Below, in pieces: positions 9,223 to 19,124 of a DNA stretch of 64,000 nt. The notes beneath the pieces were generated by a model, which was not told the origin of the DNA, ran no database searches, and saw nothing but the letters and a program-made list of their open reading frames with translations. Within the stretch, counting starts at the first letter, position 1. Each line of letters starts with the position of its first letter. Source of the stretch: Bacteroidales bacterium (lineage in GTDB: Bacteria; Bacteroidota; Bacteroidia; Bacteroidales; UBA932); contig JAAZMM010000003.1 in assembly GCA_012798805.1 (NCBI GenBank), positions 1-64,000 of the forward strand, read 5' to 3'. A program made the position numbers and the translations under genes.

Positions 9223-11841
9223 TTATTCTTTCTTATTATCTTTATCCTTATTCTTATTTTTCTCCTTTCTCTCTTTCTCCTTTTGTTGTCTCTCCTTTAC
9301 CTTTGCCACCTCTTCCGGTGAAAGCCATTTCTCAAGCCAGGCACCTGTCTCATAGAGCAAATGCATCACATTTTCATAAGCATTATAGCCATGGCTCTCG
9401 TAGGGAAGCTGTAGATATCTGGCCGTACCTCCATGGCCTGCAACAGCGTGATACAGACGCTCCGACTGGATGGGGAATGTGCCGGTATTATTGTCCACTT
9501 GTCCGTGGATAATCAAAATAGGGGTTTTGAGTTTGTCAGCGTAGTTGAATGGCGACATTTTATCATAGACCTCTTTTGCCTTCCAATAGCTTCTTCTTTC
9601 ACTCTGGAATCCAAATGGTGTGAGAGACCTGTTGTAAGCACCGCTGCGCGCAATTCCTGCTTTGAATAAATCAGTGTGAGCCAGCAGGTTGGCGGTCATA
9701 AAACCACCGTAGGAGTGACCTCCGATTGCAACTCTGTCTCTGTCGCCGACCCCAATGGAGTCAACAAAATTGATAGCAGCCTCGGCATTCATTATCAGCT
9801 GACTGAGGAAGACATCGTTGGGCTCCTTCTCTTTATCCTCTGCTATGATATACATCGAAATACCATCCAGCACTGCGTAGCCCTGAGTGACCCAAAGTAC
9901 AGCAGATCCGTTGCCCGGCCTGAGGAAATTATATCTTGCGGGACGCCTTTTCTCTGCTTCAGCAACGCATTTAAACTCGTAGGGATAGCCCCACATCAGT
10001 ACCGGGAGTTTGCCATCTTTTTCCTTGTCATAACCTGCAGGTAACCAGAGGTTGGCGCAAAGGGTTACTCCATCTGCGCGCTTGTATGTCACAAATTCCC
10101 TCGTAGCTTTGCTTAGAATGGGCACCGGATTTTCAAAGAAGGTAAACTGTTTGTGACTTTTTCTTCTTTTACCGGTATCCACTGAAAAGTAGTTGGGAAC
10201 CTCAGTGACCGACTGTCGTTCGGAGATGAATTTGAGGCGATTGAAGTCTGTAATTGCCATAACGCGCTCCAGATAGGGTGCAGCTGCACTCCATAGATTC
10301 TCTATTTTGCCATCTTTGAGGGTTATTTTGTCAATGAAAGAGAAATTGTCTCCCTCTGCATCAGGGCGTCTGGTGTCATATAGGAATATATGGGAGCATT
10401 TGCTATCGGTGTAGAGCACATTTTTACCATATTGGTTGGTAACAGTCCATGGGGACCCATATACCGGGAAATTGCCCAGGGTATCCACATCGGTGCTTTC
10501 AGTAAAGAGAATATATTTTGGTGCAATGGTGTCGCAGGGTGTGAATGCTACCGTCCTGCGGAATTTCTGTTTCTGAGAAGTCTCCGTGTAAACTGCGAGT
10601 CCGGAATTTCCCCAGGTGATTCGCCCGATCTTATATTCAGGCGCCAGCACCAGTTGCTTTTGATCAAGATTAAATGGCTCGGAACTCTGATATATTTTGT
10701 CAGTAAAGGTTTTTTCAGGCTTCTCTTCCTCATTGTTGGCACCCGGATCCGGCGCATCAGTTGGTGAGGGTTCGGTTGTTATATCTGTTTCCCTCCATAC
10801 GAGGGTGGCCGGCAAATCATTTCTCCATTCGAAGCCCACTTTGCGAGGATCTTCCGGCTGTTGGGTTATCGTTGAGTCTTTGCGAGCCTTGTCTCGAAGC
10901 TCTTTTTCAGCCTTCTCCTTATTAGTATCGCTCAGTATTACCAAAGTTTCTCCGGAAGTAGTGCGGATTTCACGGATGCTGGGGAAGGAGTTATGGCCCT
11001 CTATATATGAGTAAGGGTGTTGTTCGGTGGTTACTATCATATAGCGACCGTCGGGGGAGAGGTCATAATCACGCACAACTCCTTCGGGACCTGCAATTGA
11101 GGTTTCTCCGTTGTCATATATAGCAAATACTACTGTGCAATAGTAGTCATAGAGTACTTTGTCGAAGGGTGAGGAGAGCAGATCCTGAAATGTCCTGACT
11201 GATCTCCTTTCCCCGATATTTTCCTGTACCACCGGACCATCGGGAAGGGCTGGAGTGGGTACGGGACCTATATCTGCAGGTACGCTTTTATAGATTATTC
11301 TCTCGTCATCCAAAAATTCATAAGGGTTTCCGTTGGAAATAGTGGTGTTGACTTTGTGTTTATTTATTTTTATTGCTTTAGGAACCGTCTCTGTGGCATT
11401 TACACGCCATAGCTCCATCTCCTCGGGAGTCTCATTGAGAAAACAAAAATATTTGCCGGAAGGAGACCATTTTATCTCGCGGATCATCGCATCAGAGGGC
11501 ATTTCAGCTATTTGTGTCAAACCTCCTGTGGCAACATCGAGAAGGGTAATCGTATTGAAAAAGGATTGACGTGTCCGGGTAAAATTACGGGGATTGATAC
11601 GAATGCCGCCAATACGCAGCTCTTCTGCTGCAAGCGTTGCAAGTGGTACAAGAGAAGACTCCCTTTCTGCTATAACTCCCTGCGTATTGTTGGGGCTTAA
11701 TGTTACATTTGGAAAGGGTTTGGACATAATGATTTCAGCAATCTCCTTGGGAGGCATTTGATATTTGATGTCCTGAGCACCTGCGACTATTGAGATAAAT
11801 ATCGCAACTACTATGAGAATGAGATGTTTGAAGTGGTTCAT
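9223..11841 (-). CDS. S9 family prolyl oligopeptidase-like peptidase, exported
   Basis: Signal peptide; GGHSYGGFMTANLLAHTDLFKAGIARSGAYNRSLTPFGFQ, HGQVDNNTGTFPIQSERLYHA. Confidence 0.9.
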   Translation of the reverse strand: MNHFKHLILIVVAIFISIVAGAQDIKYQMPPKEIAEIIMSKPFPNVTLSPNNTQGVIAERESSLVPLATLAAEELRIGGIRINPRNFTRTRQSFFNTITLLDVATGGLTQIAEMPSDAMIREIKWSPSGKYFCFLNETPEEMELWRVNATETVPKAIKINKHKVNTTISNGNPYEFLDDERIIYKSVPADIGPVPTPALPDGPVVQENIGERRSVRTFQDLLSSPFDKVLYDYYCTVVFAIYDNGETSIAGPEGVVRDYDLSPDGRYMIVTTEQHPYSYIEGHNSFPSIREIRTTSGETLVILSDTNKEKAEKELRDKARKDSTITQQPEDPRKVGFEWRNDLPATLVWRETDITTEPSPTDAPDPGANNEEEKPEKTFTDKIYQSSEPFNLDQKQLVLAPEYKIGRITWGNSGLAVYTETSQKQKFRRTVAFTPCDTIAPKYILFTESTDVDTLGNFPVYGSPWTVTNQYGKNVLYTDSKCSHIFLYDTRRPDAEGDNFSFIDKITLKDGKIENLWSAAAPYLERVMAITDFNRLKFISERQSVTEVPNYFSVDTGKRRKSHKQFTFFENPVPILSKATREFVTYKRADGVTLCANLWLPAGYDKEKDGKLPVLMWGYPYEFKCVAEAEKRRPARYNFLRPGNGSAVLWVTQGYAVLDGISMYIIAEDKEKEPNDVFLSQLIMNAEAAINFVDSIGVGDRDRVAIGGHSYGGFMTANLLAHTDLFKAGIARSGAYNRSLTPFGFQSERRSYWKAKEVYDKMSPFNYADKLKTPILIIHGQVDNNTGTFPIQSERLYHAVAGHGGTARYLQLPYESHGYNAYENVMHLLYETGAWLEKWLSPEEVAKVKERQQKEKERKEKNKNKDKDNKKE

Positions 11842-11925
11842 GGTCTAATTGGATATTAATTTACATAAATAACAAAAATAATAAAAAATTTCCAAACATT
11901 TTTTGCATTTAATTGAAATAGTGAC

Positions 11926-11933
11926 TAATTTTG
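11926..11933 (+). promoter_or_regulatory. Bacteroidetes-type -7 element (TAATTTTG) upstream of rpsA
   Basis: TAnnTTTG with an upstream TTTG about 20 bp away. Confidence 0.5.
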
Positions 11934-12000
11934 CACGCCCTTGAAGAAAGGGATCTATAAATAAAGTCTAACTACTTATTACAAAACAAATTATTAACCA

Positions 12001-14013
12001 ATGAGTGAAGAATTAAACAAAGTTGCAGTAGAGGAGCAGGAGCAGACCGCGGCACAAGCGACGGAAGAACAAACTCCGGCACAAGCAACGGAAGAACAAG
12101 CTCCGGCGCAAGCAACGGAAACTCCGGAGCAGGCTCCGATAAAAGAACCGGAGCAGGCAGAATCCCCTGAGGCTGCAGAAGAGGCCCCTAAGAAGGCATC
12201 AAAAATGAGTAATGCATCGGCAGACAACGTTACTTTCGACTGGGATGCATTCGAAAAAGAAGACTTCTATGATGCTGACAAGGCAGCCATAGAGGAGAAA
12301 TACAGCCAGACCCTTTCACGCGTCAATGAAAACGAAGTTGTAGAGGGTGTAGTGGTTGCAAAAGATAAAAGGGAAGTTGTTGTGAACATCGGCTACAAGA
12401 GCGAAGGTGTCATCAACATTTCCGAGTTCCGTTACAATCCCAACCTCGAAATAGGCGATACGGTAGAGGTGTTCGTGGAGAACGCGGAGGACAAGAAAGG
12501 ACAACTTATACTTTCTCACAAAAGAGCGCGTTCTATCCGCGCATGGGATAGGATCAACGAAGCTTATGAGAAGGAAGAAGTCATTACAGGTTTTGTGAAA
12601 TGTCGCACTAAGGGCGGTATGATCGTTGACATATTTGGCATTGAGGCCTTCCTCCCCGGTTCACAGATTGATATCAAACCTATCAGGGATTACGATGCAT
12701 ACGTCAATAAAACCATGACCCTCAAGATCGTTAAGATCAATCAGGAGTTCCGTAATGTCGTGGTATCCCACAAGGCTCTCGTAGAGGCAGAACTCGAGGC
12801 TCAGAGGGCAGAAATGATAAAGAAACTTGAGAAAGGCAATATTGTTGAAGGTACGGTTAAGAACATCACCTCTTACGGTGTGTTTGTTGACCTCGGCGGT
12901 ATTGACGGTCTTATACATATTACCGACCTCTCTTGGGGCAGGATCAACCACCCCGATGAGGTTGTTGAGCTTGATCAGAAGATCAATGTATTTATTCTTG
13001 ACTTTGATGAGCAGAGGAAGAGGATTGCACTTGGTCTCAAGCAGCTCTATCCCCATCCATGGGACTCCCTCGATGAAAATCTTCAGGTGGGAGACAAAGT
13101 TACCGGCCGTGTGGTTGTCATAGCCGATTATGGTGCATTTGTAGAGATCCAGCCCGGCGTTGAAGGTCTGATTCACGTATCGGAGATGTCCTGGTCACTG
13201 CACTTGCGCAGCGCGCAGGACTTCCTGAAGGTAGGTGACGAAGTTGAGGCTTGTATCTTGACTCTTGATCGCGAGGATCGCAAAATGTCTCTTGGTATCA
13301 AGCAACTTAAACCCGATCCATGGGCAACTATTTCAGAGAAATACCCCATCAATTCCAAACATACTGCTACAGTTCGCAATTTTACCAACTTCGGTATATT
13401 TGTCGAGCTTGAGGAAGGAGTTGATGGTCTTGTGCATATTAGTGACCTCTCCTGGACCCAAAAGATCAAACACCCTTCAGAGTTTACCTCAATAGGTGAT
13501 CCTCTCGAGGTAGTGGTTCTTGAAATGGATCAGGACAACCGTCGTCTGAGCCTTGGTCACAAGCAGATTGAGGAAAATCCCTGGGATGAGTATGAGTCAC
13601 TCTTTACAGTAGGTTCAGTTCATGAGGGTACTGTCAAGGCACTTGCCGACAGGGGCGCTACCATCACTCTTGAGCATGGTATTGAAGGTTTTGCTTCAGC
13701 CAGGAACCTTGTAAAGGAAGATGGCACAACTGCAAAGGTTGATGAAGTTCTTCAGTTCAAAGTTTTGGAGTTCAATAAGAACAGTAGGAAGATAACCCTT
13801 TCTCATACCAGAGTATTTGACGACGCTAAGAAAGAAGAAACTCGCGAAAAAAGAGAGTCAGAGGCCACCTCAACTCAGAAAGCAGTGAAGAAGCTCAAAG
13901 CAAATCTCGAGAAGACTACTTTGGGTGATATTTCGGAGCTTGCTGCACTTAAGAGTGAGATGGAAAGCAGAGAGAATGAGAGTGAGAGCGAGAGCGACAA
14001 CGAAGAATCCTAA
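12001..14013 (+). CDS. rpsA: 30S ribosomal protein S1
   Basis: Multiple S1 repeats (GTVKNITSYGVFVDLGGIDGLIHITDLSWGRI, VVIADYGAFVEIQPGVEGLIHVSEMSW, and others). Confidence 0.95.
   Translation: MSEELNKVAVEEQEQTAAQATEEQTPAQATEEQAPAQATETPEQAPIKEPEQAESPEAAEEAPKKASKMSNASADNVTFDWDAFEKEDFYDADKAAIEEKYSQTLSRVNENEVVEGVVVAKDKREVVVNIGYKSEGVINISEFRYNPNLEIGDTVEVFVENAEDKKGQLILSHKRARSIRAWDRINEAYEKEEVITGFVKCRTKGGMIVDIFGIEAFLPGSQIDIKPIRDYDAYVNKTMTLKIVKINQEFRNVVVSHKALVEAELEAQRAEMIKKLEKGNIVEGTVKNITSYGVFVDLGGIDGLIHITDLSWGRINHPDEVVELDQKINVFILDFDEQRKRIALGLKQLYPHPWDSLDENLQVGDKVTGRVVVIADYGAFVEIQPGVEGLIHVSEMSWSLHLRSAQDFLKVGDEVEACILTLDREDRKMSLGIKQLKPDPWATISEKYPINSKHTATVRNFTNFGIFVELEEGVDGLVHISDLSWTQKIKHPSEFTSIGDPLEVVVLEMDQDNRRLSLGHKQIEENPWDEYESLFTVGSVHEGTVKALADRGATITLEHGIEGFASARNLVKEDGTTAKVDEVLQFKVLEFNKNSRKITLSHTRVFDDAKKEETREKRESEATSTQKAVKKLKANLEKTTLGDISELAALKSEMESRENESESESDNEES
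12052..12138 (+). repeat. 27-bp tandem repeat encoding ATEEQ(T/A)PAQ in the S1 N-terminus
   Basis: GCACAAGCGACGGAAGAACAAACTCCG / GCACAAGCAACGGAAGAACAAGCTCCG / GCGCAAGCAACGGAA... Confidence 0.85.
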
Positions 14014-14955
14014 ATGGATTTCTCTTTAACGACAATGGGGACGGCATCAGCCCGTCCCGTTGCCAATAAATATCCAAGCGCCCACGTATTGAAAATACAC
14101 GGGCGTTTGTTTTTGATAGATTGCGGTGAGGGTGTTCAGCTCCAACTCTCCCGTTACGGTTTCTCTCATGTGAAAATCGACAGGGTTTTTATATCGCATC
14201 TCCACGGAGATCATCTGTTCGGATGTTTTGGACTTCTCTCCACTATGGCGCTTATGGGTAGGACCGCACCTTTGTACATCTATGCGCCCGGCAGATTTTC
14301 GGAGATATTGGCCTTTTTTATGAAGCATTTTGGGGAGGGTGTAGTATTTGATATAATTCATGTTCCGCTCACTTCAACTGCCCCTGAGATTGTTTTTGAA
14401 GGAAGATCTGTTGAGGTGAGTGCCTTTAGCCTCAATCACAGGATTGAAACATTTGGATTTCTTTTCAAGGAAAAAGAACCTGCAAGAAATATTCGCAAAT
14501 GGAAAATAGAGAGTGACAATCTCACATTGTCAGAGATCGGAACACTCAAAAGGGGTGAAGATGTTGTCAGGGCTGACGGAGAGGTGCTAAAAGTTGAAGA
14601 TTTTACTTATATTCCATACAAAGGACGCTCGATGGCATTTTGCAGTGACACTGCTCCTTTTCCGGAACTGGCTTCTTATATACGTGGAGTCGATCTTCTT
14701 TATCACGAAGCCACATTTGCGGAGGATCTGGTGGATATGGCCCGCAAGACATTTCATTCTACGGGAGCTCAGGCTGCCACCGTGGCACTTGAGGCCGGGG
14801 TTGGCAGGATGGTCATAGGTCATTTTTCATCCAGATACAGAGATCCGGATGTTATTCTCAAAGAGGCACAGGCTATTTTTCCTGCAACCGAACTTGCCCG
14901 GGAAGGTATGAAATTTGATATACCTCTTGTCAGGTATCCCGCAGAAGCGAAATAG
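14014..14955 (+). CDS. rnz: Ribonuclease Z
   Basis: DCGEGVQLQLSRYGFSHVKIDRVFISHLHGDHLFGCFGLLSTM, FCSDTAPFPEL, YHEATF. Confidence 0.95.
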   Translation: MDFSLTTMGTASARPVANKYPSAHVLKIHGRLFLIDCGEGVQLQLSRYGFSHVKIDRVFISHLHGDHLFGCFGLLSTMALMGRTAPLYIYAPGRFSEILAFFMKHFGEGVVFDIIHVPLTSTAPEIVFEGRSVEVSAFSLNHRIETFGFLFKEKEPARNIRKWKIESDNLTLSEIGTLKRGEDVVRADGEVLKVEDFTYIPYKGRSMAFCSDTAPFPELASYIRGVDLLYHEATFAEDLVDMARKTFHSTGAQAATVALEAGVGRMVIGHFSSRYRDPDVILKEAQAIFPATELAREGMKFDIPLVRYPAEAK

Positions 14956-14964
14956 AGATAGAGA

Positions 14965-16524
14965 ATGAAGAGAATTGTTACCATACTAATTGTACTCCTG
15001 ATGACGACACTCTCTGCGAGCTCGCAAAGTGCCCGTTTCAAAGAGGCAATTGAGATTATTAACTCCAACTATATTGATACTATAAATATAGATCGTTTGG
15101 TGGACAATGCTATCTTGAAAACAATGTTGGAGCTTGATCCTCACTCAAACTTCATACCTGCAGATCAGGTTGCTGCTACCAACGAGTCACTTGGTAGTTC
15201 CTTTGAGGGGATAGGCATCGAATATTTGATGATAGATGACACTCTGACGGTACAGACCGTAGTAACCGACGGACCTTCAGACTCAGCAGGTATCCTGCCC
15301 GGAGATAAATTCATTAGAGCTGATGGACAAAACATAGCCGGAGTTGCGATGCCGACTACTGCCATGCAGAAACTCCTCAGAGGCAAAAAAGGCACAAAAA
15401 TCAGGATTGACTTGCTCAGAAGAGGGGTCAGCGACACCCTTTCATTCATCATAACCAGGGACAGAATCCCGGTTACAAGTGTGGATGCTGCCTATGTGCC
15501 CGAACCCGGTATTATTTATGTCAGATTGAGCCGTTTTGCAATGCAATCTCCCCTGGAATTAACCAAAAGCATTCATGGTCTCTCCAGGGAATACCCCAAG
15601 GGTGTAATACTCGATCTAAGGGGCAACTTTGGCGGATATCTGCACTCCGCCGGAATGATAGCCAATATTTTTCTCTCTGCAGGGCAATTGATATTTTATA
15701 CCGAGGGCCTCAATAGTCCCAGACGCGATTACAATGCCAGAGATAATGGACTCTATCCGGTTGGCCCGCTGGTGGTGCTGGTTGATGAAAATTCAGCTTC
15801 TGCAAGCGAAATAGTGGCCGGTGCAGTCCAGGATTGGGACCGGGGATTGATTATTGGCCGCAGGACCTTTGGCAAAGGAGTGATCCAGCGTCCTTTCAAA
15901 CTATCAGACGGCTCTCAGATCAATCTGACGGTAGCACGCTATCATACCCCATCAGGCAGAGTAATACAGGCGCCATATAAAGAGGGAAAACGCGATGAGT
16001 ATTACCGTCATCAATACTCTGACAGGTATGAAAGTGGCGAGATATTTAGTAAGGATAGTATTAAAGTGGATGATTCACTGGAGTTCAACACTCTCAGGCT
16101 CAATAGGAAGATTTATGGCGGCGGGGGTATAATACCCGATCTCTTCGTGCCTAGAGATACTTCAGGCATTACTCCTTACTACACTGACCTGGTGTTGAGG
16201 GGGCATATAAATAGTTTCATCAATCGCTATGTGGATGACCATAGGGCAGAGTTCGATCCAAAAATACCTTTTGAAGAATTTTACGCCAATTTTGATCTAG
16301 GAGATGAACTGCTTGCAGGATTGATAGAACACGCCCGTGAAGCAGGATTGGAGCCGAATTATGAGCAGATCGTGCTGTCAAACAAACTGATATCAACCCG
16401 ACTTAAGGCGTTGCTGGCCAGAGCTATTTATGGCAGTACCGCCTATTATCGTGTGATCAACATGGAGAGTGACCTTGAATTTGCTACTGCGATGGAGGTT
16501 ATCAGGCGCTGGGAGTATTATTAA
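14965..16524 (+). CDS. S41 family C-terminal processing peptidase
   Basis: PDZ domain; GVILDLRGNFGGYLHSAGMIANIFL, LVDENSASASEIVAGAVQDWDRGLIIGRRTFGKGVIQRPF. Confidence 0.92.
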   Translation: MKRIVTILIVLLMTTLSASSQSARFKEAIEIINSNYIDTINIDRLVDNAILKTMLELDPHSNFIPADQVAATNESLGSSFEGIGIEYLMIDDTLTVQTVVTDGPSDSAGILPGDKFIRADGQNIAGVAMPTTAMQKLLRGKKGTKIRIDLLRRGVSDTLSFIITRDRIPVTSVDAAYVPEPGIIYVRLSRFAMQSPLELTKSIHGLSREYPKGVILDLRGNFGGYLHSAGMIANIFLSAGQLIFYTEGLNSPRRDYNARDNGLYPVGPLVVLVDENSASASEIVAGAVQDWDRGLIIGRRTFGKGVIQRPFKLSDGSQINLTVARYHTPSGRVIQAPYKEGKRDEYYRHQYSDRYESGEIFSKDSIKVDDSLEFNTLRLNRKIYGGGGIIPDLFVPRDTSGITPYYTDLVLRGHINSFINRYVDDHRAEFDPKIPFEEFYANFDLGDELLAGLIEHAREAGLEPNYEQIVLSNKLISTRLKALLARAIYGSTAYYRVINMESDLEFATAMEVIRRWEYY

Positions 16525-16525
16525 G

Positions 16526-17575
16526 TTATTCGGTTTTCGTTTTCGCTTTTTCCCTTTCTCTTGCTGTAAATGCTCTGTGATATGCCCTGGCATTCCTCAG
16601 ATGCTCTGTATAATCTTTTGCAAATGAATGTTGGCCATCAAAAGTGGCTTTAGCGCAGAAATAGATATAGTCATGATCCTCATAGTTGAGGACGGCATCA
16701 AGCGCACTTATTGGCGGTATGGTTATCGGGCCCGGGGGGAGTCCCGTGTATTTATAAGTATTGTAGGGTGAGTCCACGCTCAGGTGAGTTCTTAGAACTC
16801 TTCTTATGGAGCGGTCGCCAATCGCAAAAAGCACCGTGGGGTCAGCCTGCAGCCTCATTCCCTTTTTCAATCTATTCATATAGACTCCTGCTACAGTGGC
16901 CATTTCAGGCTCATATTTGGTTTCTTCAATGACAATGGATGCGAGTGTGCTGACTTGTTCCTTAGTAAGGCCGATGGAGTCGGCTTTTGCGCAGCGTTCC
17001 TCATTCCAGAATCTGTCATACTCCTTTTTCATCTTCTCCAAAAATTCTACCGGAGTTACCGTCCACCACATTTCGTAGGTGTTGGGAATAATCATCCCGG
17101 GATATGAGGCCTCCGTGAAGCCAAATGAGTGCATCAATATGGTATCGGAAAGGACCTGCATAAATAGCGTTGAATCTGCCTCAAGCTTTGAGGAGAGCAC
17201 CTGCGCCAATTTTTCTTTCGAACGAATATATCCGGTGATGGTGACATTAGTCGGGGTTTGCCAGCCATAAGCTAAAGTTCTGACTATCGCCTTGTTGTTC
17301 ATCCCTTTTTTAAACTTGTAGAGGCCCGGCTTAAAAGAGTCTTCAAGTCCCATTACCTTGGCAGCTATATGAAATGTAGCATTATTGGCCAGCATACCTG
17401 ATGTGTCGATAGCTTCACAGATTTGATCATACTCCATATTGCGATAGATCTTTAGAAATCCCTCTTCGGCAATGTTGTTCTTGTGAAATATGGAGTAGTA
17501 ACCAAAAACGAGAAGTGCCCCGACAGCAACTAGTATAGCCAGTACAATCAGGATGATTTTCTTATAAATTTTCAT
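16526..17575 (-). CDS. mltG: Endolytic transglycosylase MltG
   Basis: TLASIVIEETKYEPEMATVAGVYMNRLKKGMRLQADPTVLFA...SPYNTYKYTGLPPGPITIPPISALDAVLN. Confidence 0.95.
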   Translation of the reverse strand: MKIYKKIILIVLAILVAVGALLVFGYYSIFHKNNIAEEGFLKIYRNMEYDQICEAIDTSGMLANNATFHIAAKVMGLEDSFKPGLYKFKKGMNNKAIVRTLAYGWQTPTNVTITGYIRSKEKLAQVLSSKLEADSTLFMQVLSDTILMHSFGFTEASYPGMIIPNTYEMWWTVTPVEFLEKMKKEYDRFWNEERCAKADSIGLTKEQVSTLASIVIEETKYEPEMATVAGVYMNRLKKGMRLQADPTVLFAIGDRSIRRVLRTHLSVDSPYNTYKYTGLPPGPITIPPISALDAVLNYEDHDYIYFCAKATFDGQHSFAKDYTEHLRNARAYHRAFTAREREKAKTKTE

Positions 17576-18510
17576 CTGGGTCTTTTTCTTAAATTAATAA
17601 TGCTGCCCGGAAGAGGCTCTGCCCCGGGAGCCAGATTGTTATATTTGCGGAGGTGTTTCAGCCGAACGCCAAATCTTTGGGAAATGCTCCAGAGTGTTTC
17701 TTCCTCTTCGACAACATGACGGTCGAGATGTTTTGCGCTCTCCTTTCTTTTCTTTTCCAGATAAATAACCATTCCGGGAGTGATTTTCGCCTTTCTGTTG
17801 AGATCGTTGAAGCGGTAGAGCTCAAACCTAAAGAGATTATACTCTTTTGCAAGTGATTTGAAGGTATCATACTCTGTAGCTATGATATAGGCCACTTTGT
17901 TGCGGCTGTAAACTTCGCGGTAAAGGGAGACACGGTATAGGGGAGAGCCCTTTTTGGGATGTATTCTGATAGAGGCTTCAGCTTCGGCCGGGGAGGGAGG
18001 GAGCATAGTCACGGTATCATATTGATAGAGACGGTGCTCTTCGATAATGGATATCAAAAGTTGGGCATAATTGGGTGCTGTGGCGTATCCGGCTTTTTTG
18101 AGGCCATAACACCAACCTTTGTAATCGTCAGGTTCCAGTTCAAAGAGAAATGCATATCTATCCCAATACCTGAGAAAATCGGAATGGTCCCTGAATGACT
18201 CTTCCACATGGTCATATTTTCTGAAACACTCGTTGGGTGCATCATCGGTATGCCTGATTGTTTTTCCCTTCCAGCCGTGGCATTTAATACCGAAATGGTT
18301 ATTGGCCTCTCTTGCAAGATAGGAGTTGCCATTGCCCGACTCCAGACAGGCCTGAGCCAGTGTAATGCTGGCAGGGATACCGGAAATGGCCATTTCTTTG
18401 ATTGCAAGATCACTATAACGCGCTATATATTCGCTGCGGCTCATACGGGTAGATTGCCCTGTGAGCAACTGCGAAACCGCAATGGCCAATATGCATATCA
18501 CTCGTTTCAT
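17572..18510 (-). CDS. Glucosaminidase domain protein with LysM motif (exported)
   Basis: SGIPASITLAQACLESGNGNSYLAREANNHFGIKCH; C-terminal LysM-like EEETLWSISQRFGVRLKHLRKYNNL. Confidence 0.92.
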   Translation of the reverse strand: MKRVICILAIAVSQLLTGQSTRMSRSEYIARYSDLAIKEMAISGIPASITLAQACLESGNGNSYLAREANNHFGIKCHGWKGKTIRHTDDAPNECFRKYDHVEESFRDHSDFLRYWDRYAFLFELEPDDYKGWCYGLKKAGYATAPNYAQLLISIIEEHRLYQYDTVTMLPPSPAEAEASIRIHPKKGSPLYRVSLYREVYSRNKVAYIIATEYDTFKSLAKEYNLFRFELYRFNDLNRKAKITPGMVIYLEKKRKESAKHLDRHVVEEEETLWSISQRFGVRLKHLRKYNNLAPGAEPLPGSIINLRKRPR

Positions 18511-18542
18511 GCTCTGTTCAACTCGACAAAGGTAGCATATTT

Positions 18543-18558
18543 GGTCAAAACTTTGACC
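18543..18558. promoter_or_regulatory. Perfect 7-bp inverted repeat GGTCAAA-AC-TTTGACC (putative operator)
   Basis: Read directly in the divergent cobU / glucosaminidase intergenic region. Confidence 0.4.
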
Positions 18559-18610
18559 CCCTATGTGGAAAATTTCGATTATCTTCGCAGGGAATCTTTA
18601 ACACAATGCG

Positions 18611-19120
18611 ATGAAAAAAGTAATAGTGGTAACCGGTGGTGAGCGTTCCGGAAAGAGTTCGTATGCACAAAAGTTAGCATTAGAGTTCTCTCCAAACCCC
18701 GTTTATCTGGCAACGGCCAGGATTTGGGATGAAGAATTTAACCAACGGGTTATCCGTCATCAGCAGGAAAGGGGGGATGAGTGGAGCAATATCGAGGAAG
18801 AAAAGGAGCTGAGCAGACATCAGTTAGGCGGTAGGGTTATAGTGATGGACTGTGTCACTTTATGGTGTACAAATTGGTTTTACGACTTAAATTCCGATGT
18901 AGATAAATGTTTGGCTGAAATGAAGTCGGAATTTGATCGTTTTACATCTCAAGATGCCGTGTTTATCTTCGTGACCAATGAGATAGGTATGGGAGGCACT
19001 TCGGAAAATGAGCTGCAACGTAAGTTCGTGAACTTACAGGGTTGGATCAATCAATATATTGCAGCTCAGGCAGATGAGGTATTTCTAATGGTGTCGGGCA
19101 TTCCACTCAAAATCAAGTAA
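18611..19120 (+). CDS. cobU: Adenosylcobinamide kinase / adenosylcobinamide-phosphate guanylyltransferase
   Basis: VTGGERSGKSSYAQKLA, VMDCVTLWCTNW, VTNEIGMGGTSENELQRKFVN. Confidence 0.95.
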   Translation: MKKVIVVTGGERSGKSSYAQKLALEFSPNPVYLATARIWDEEFNQRVIRHQQERGDEWSNIEEEKELSRHQLGGRVIVMDCVTLWCTNWFYDLNSDVDKCLAEMKSEFDRFTSQDAVFIFVTNEIGMGGTSENELQRKFVNLQGWINQYIAAQADEVFLMVSGIPLKIK

Positions 19121-19124
19121 GAAC

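Noticed and set aside
11994-12227. Ser/Ala/Cys-rich minus-strand ORF (ACSGVSVACAGACSSVACAGV...)
   Set aside because: Antisense translation of the S1 tandem repeat, not a gene.
12661-13176. 171-aa minus-strand ORF in rpsA
   Set aside because: Antisense to a conserved ribosomal protein gene; no domain similarity seen.
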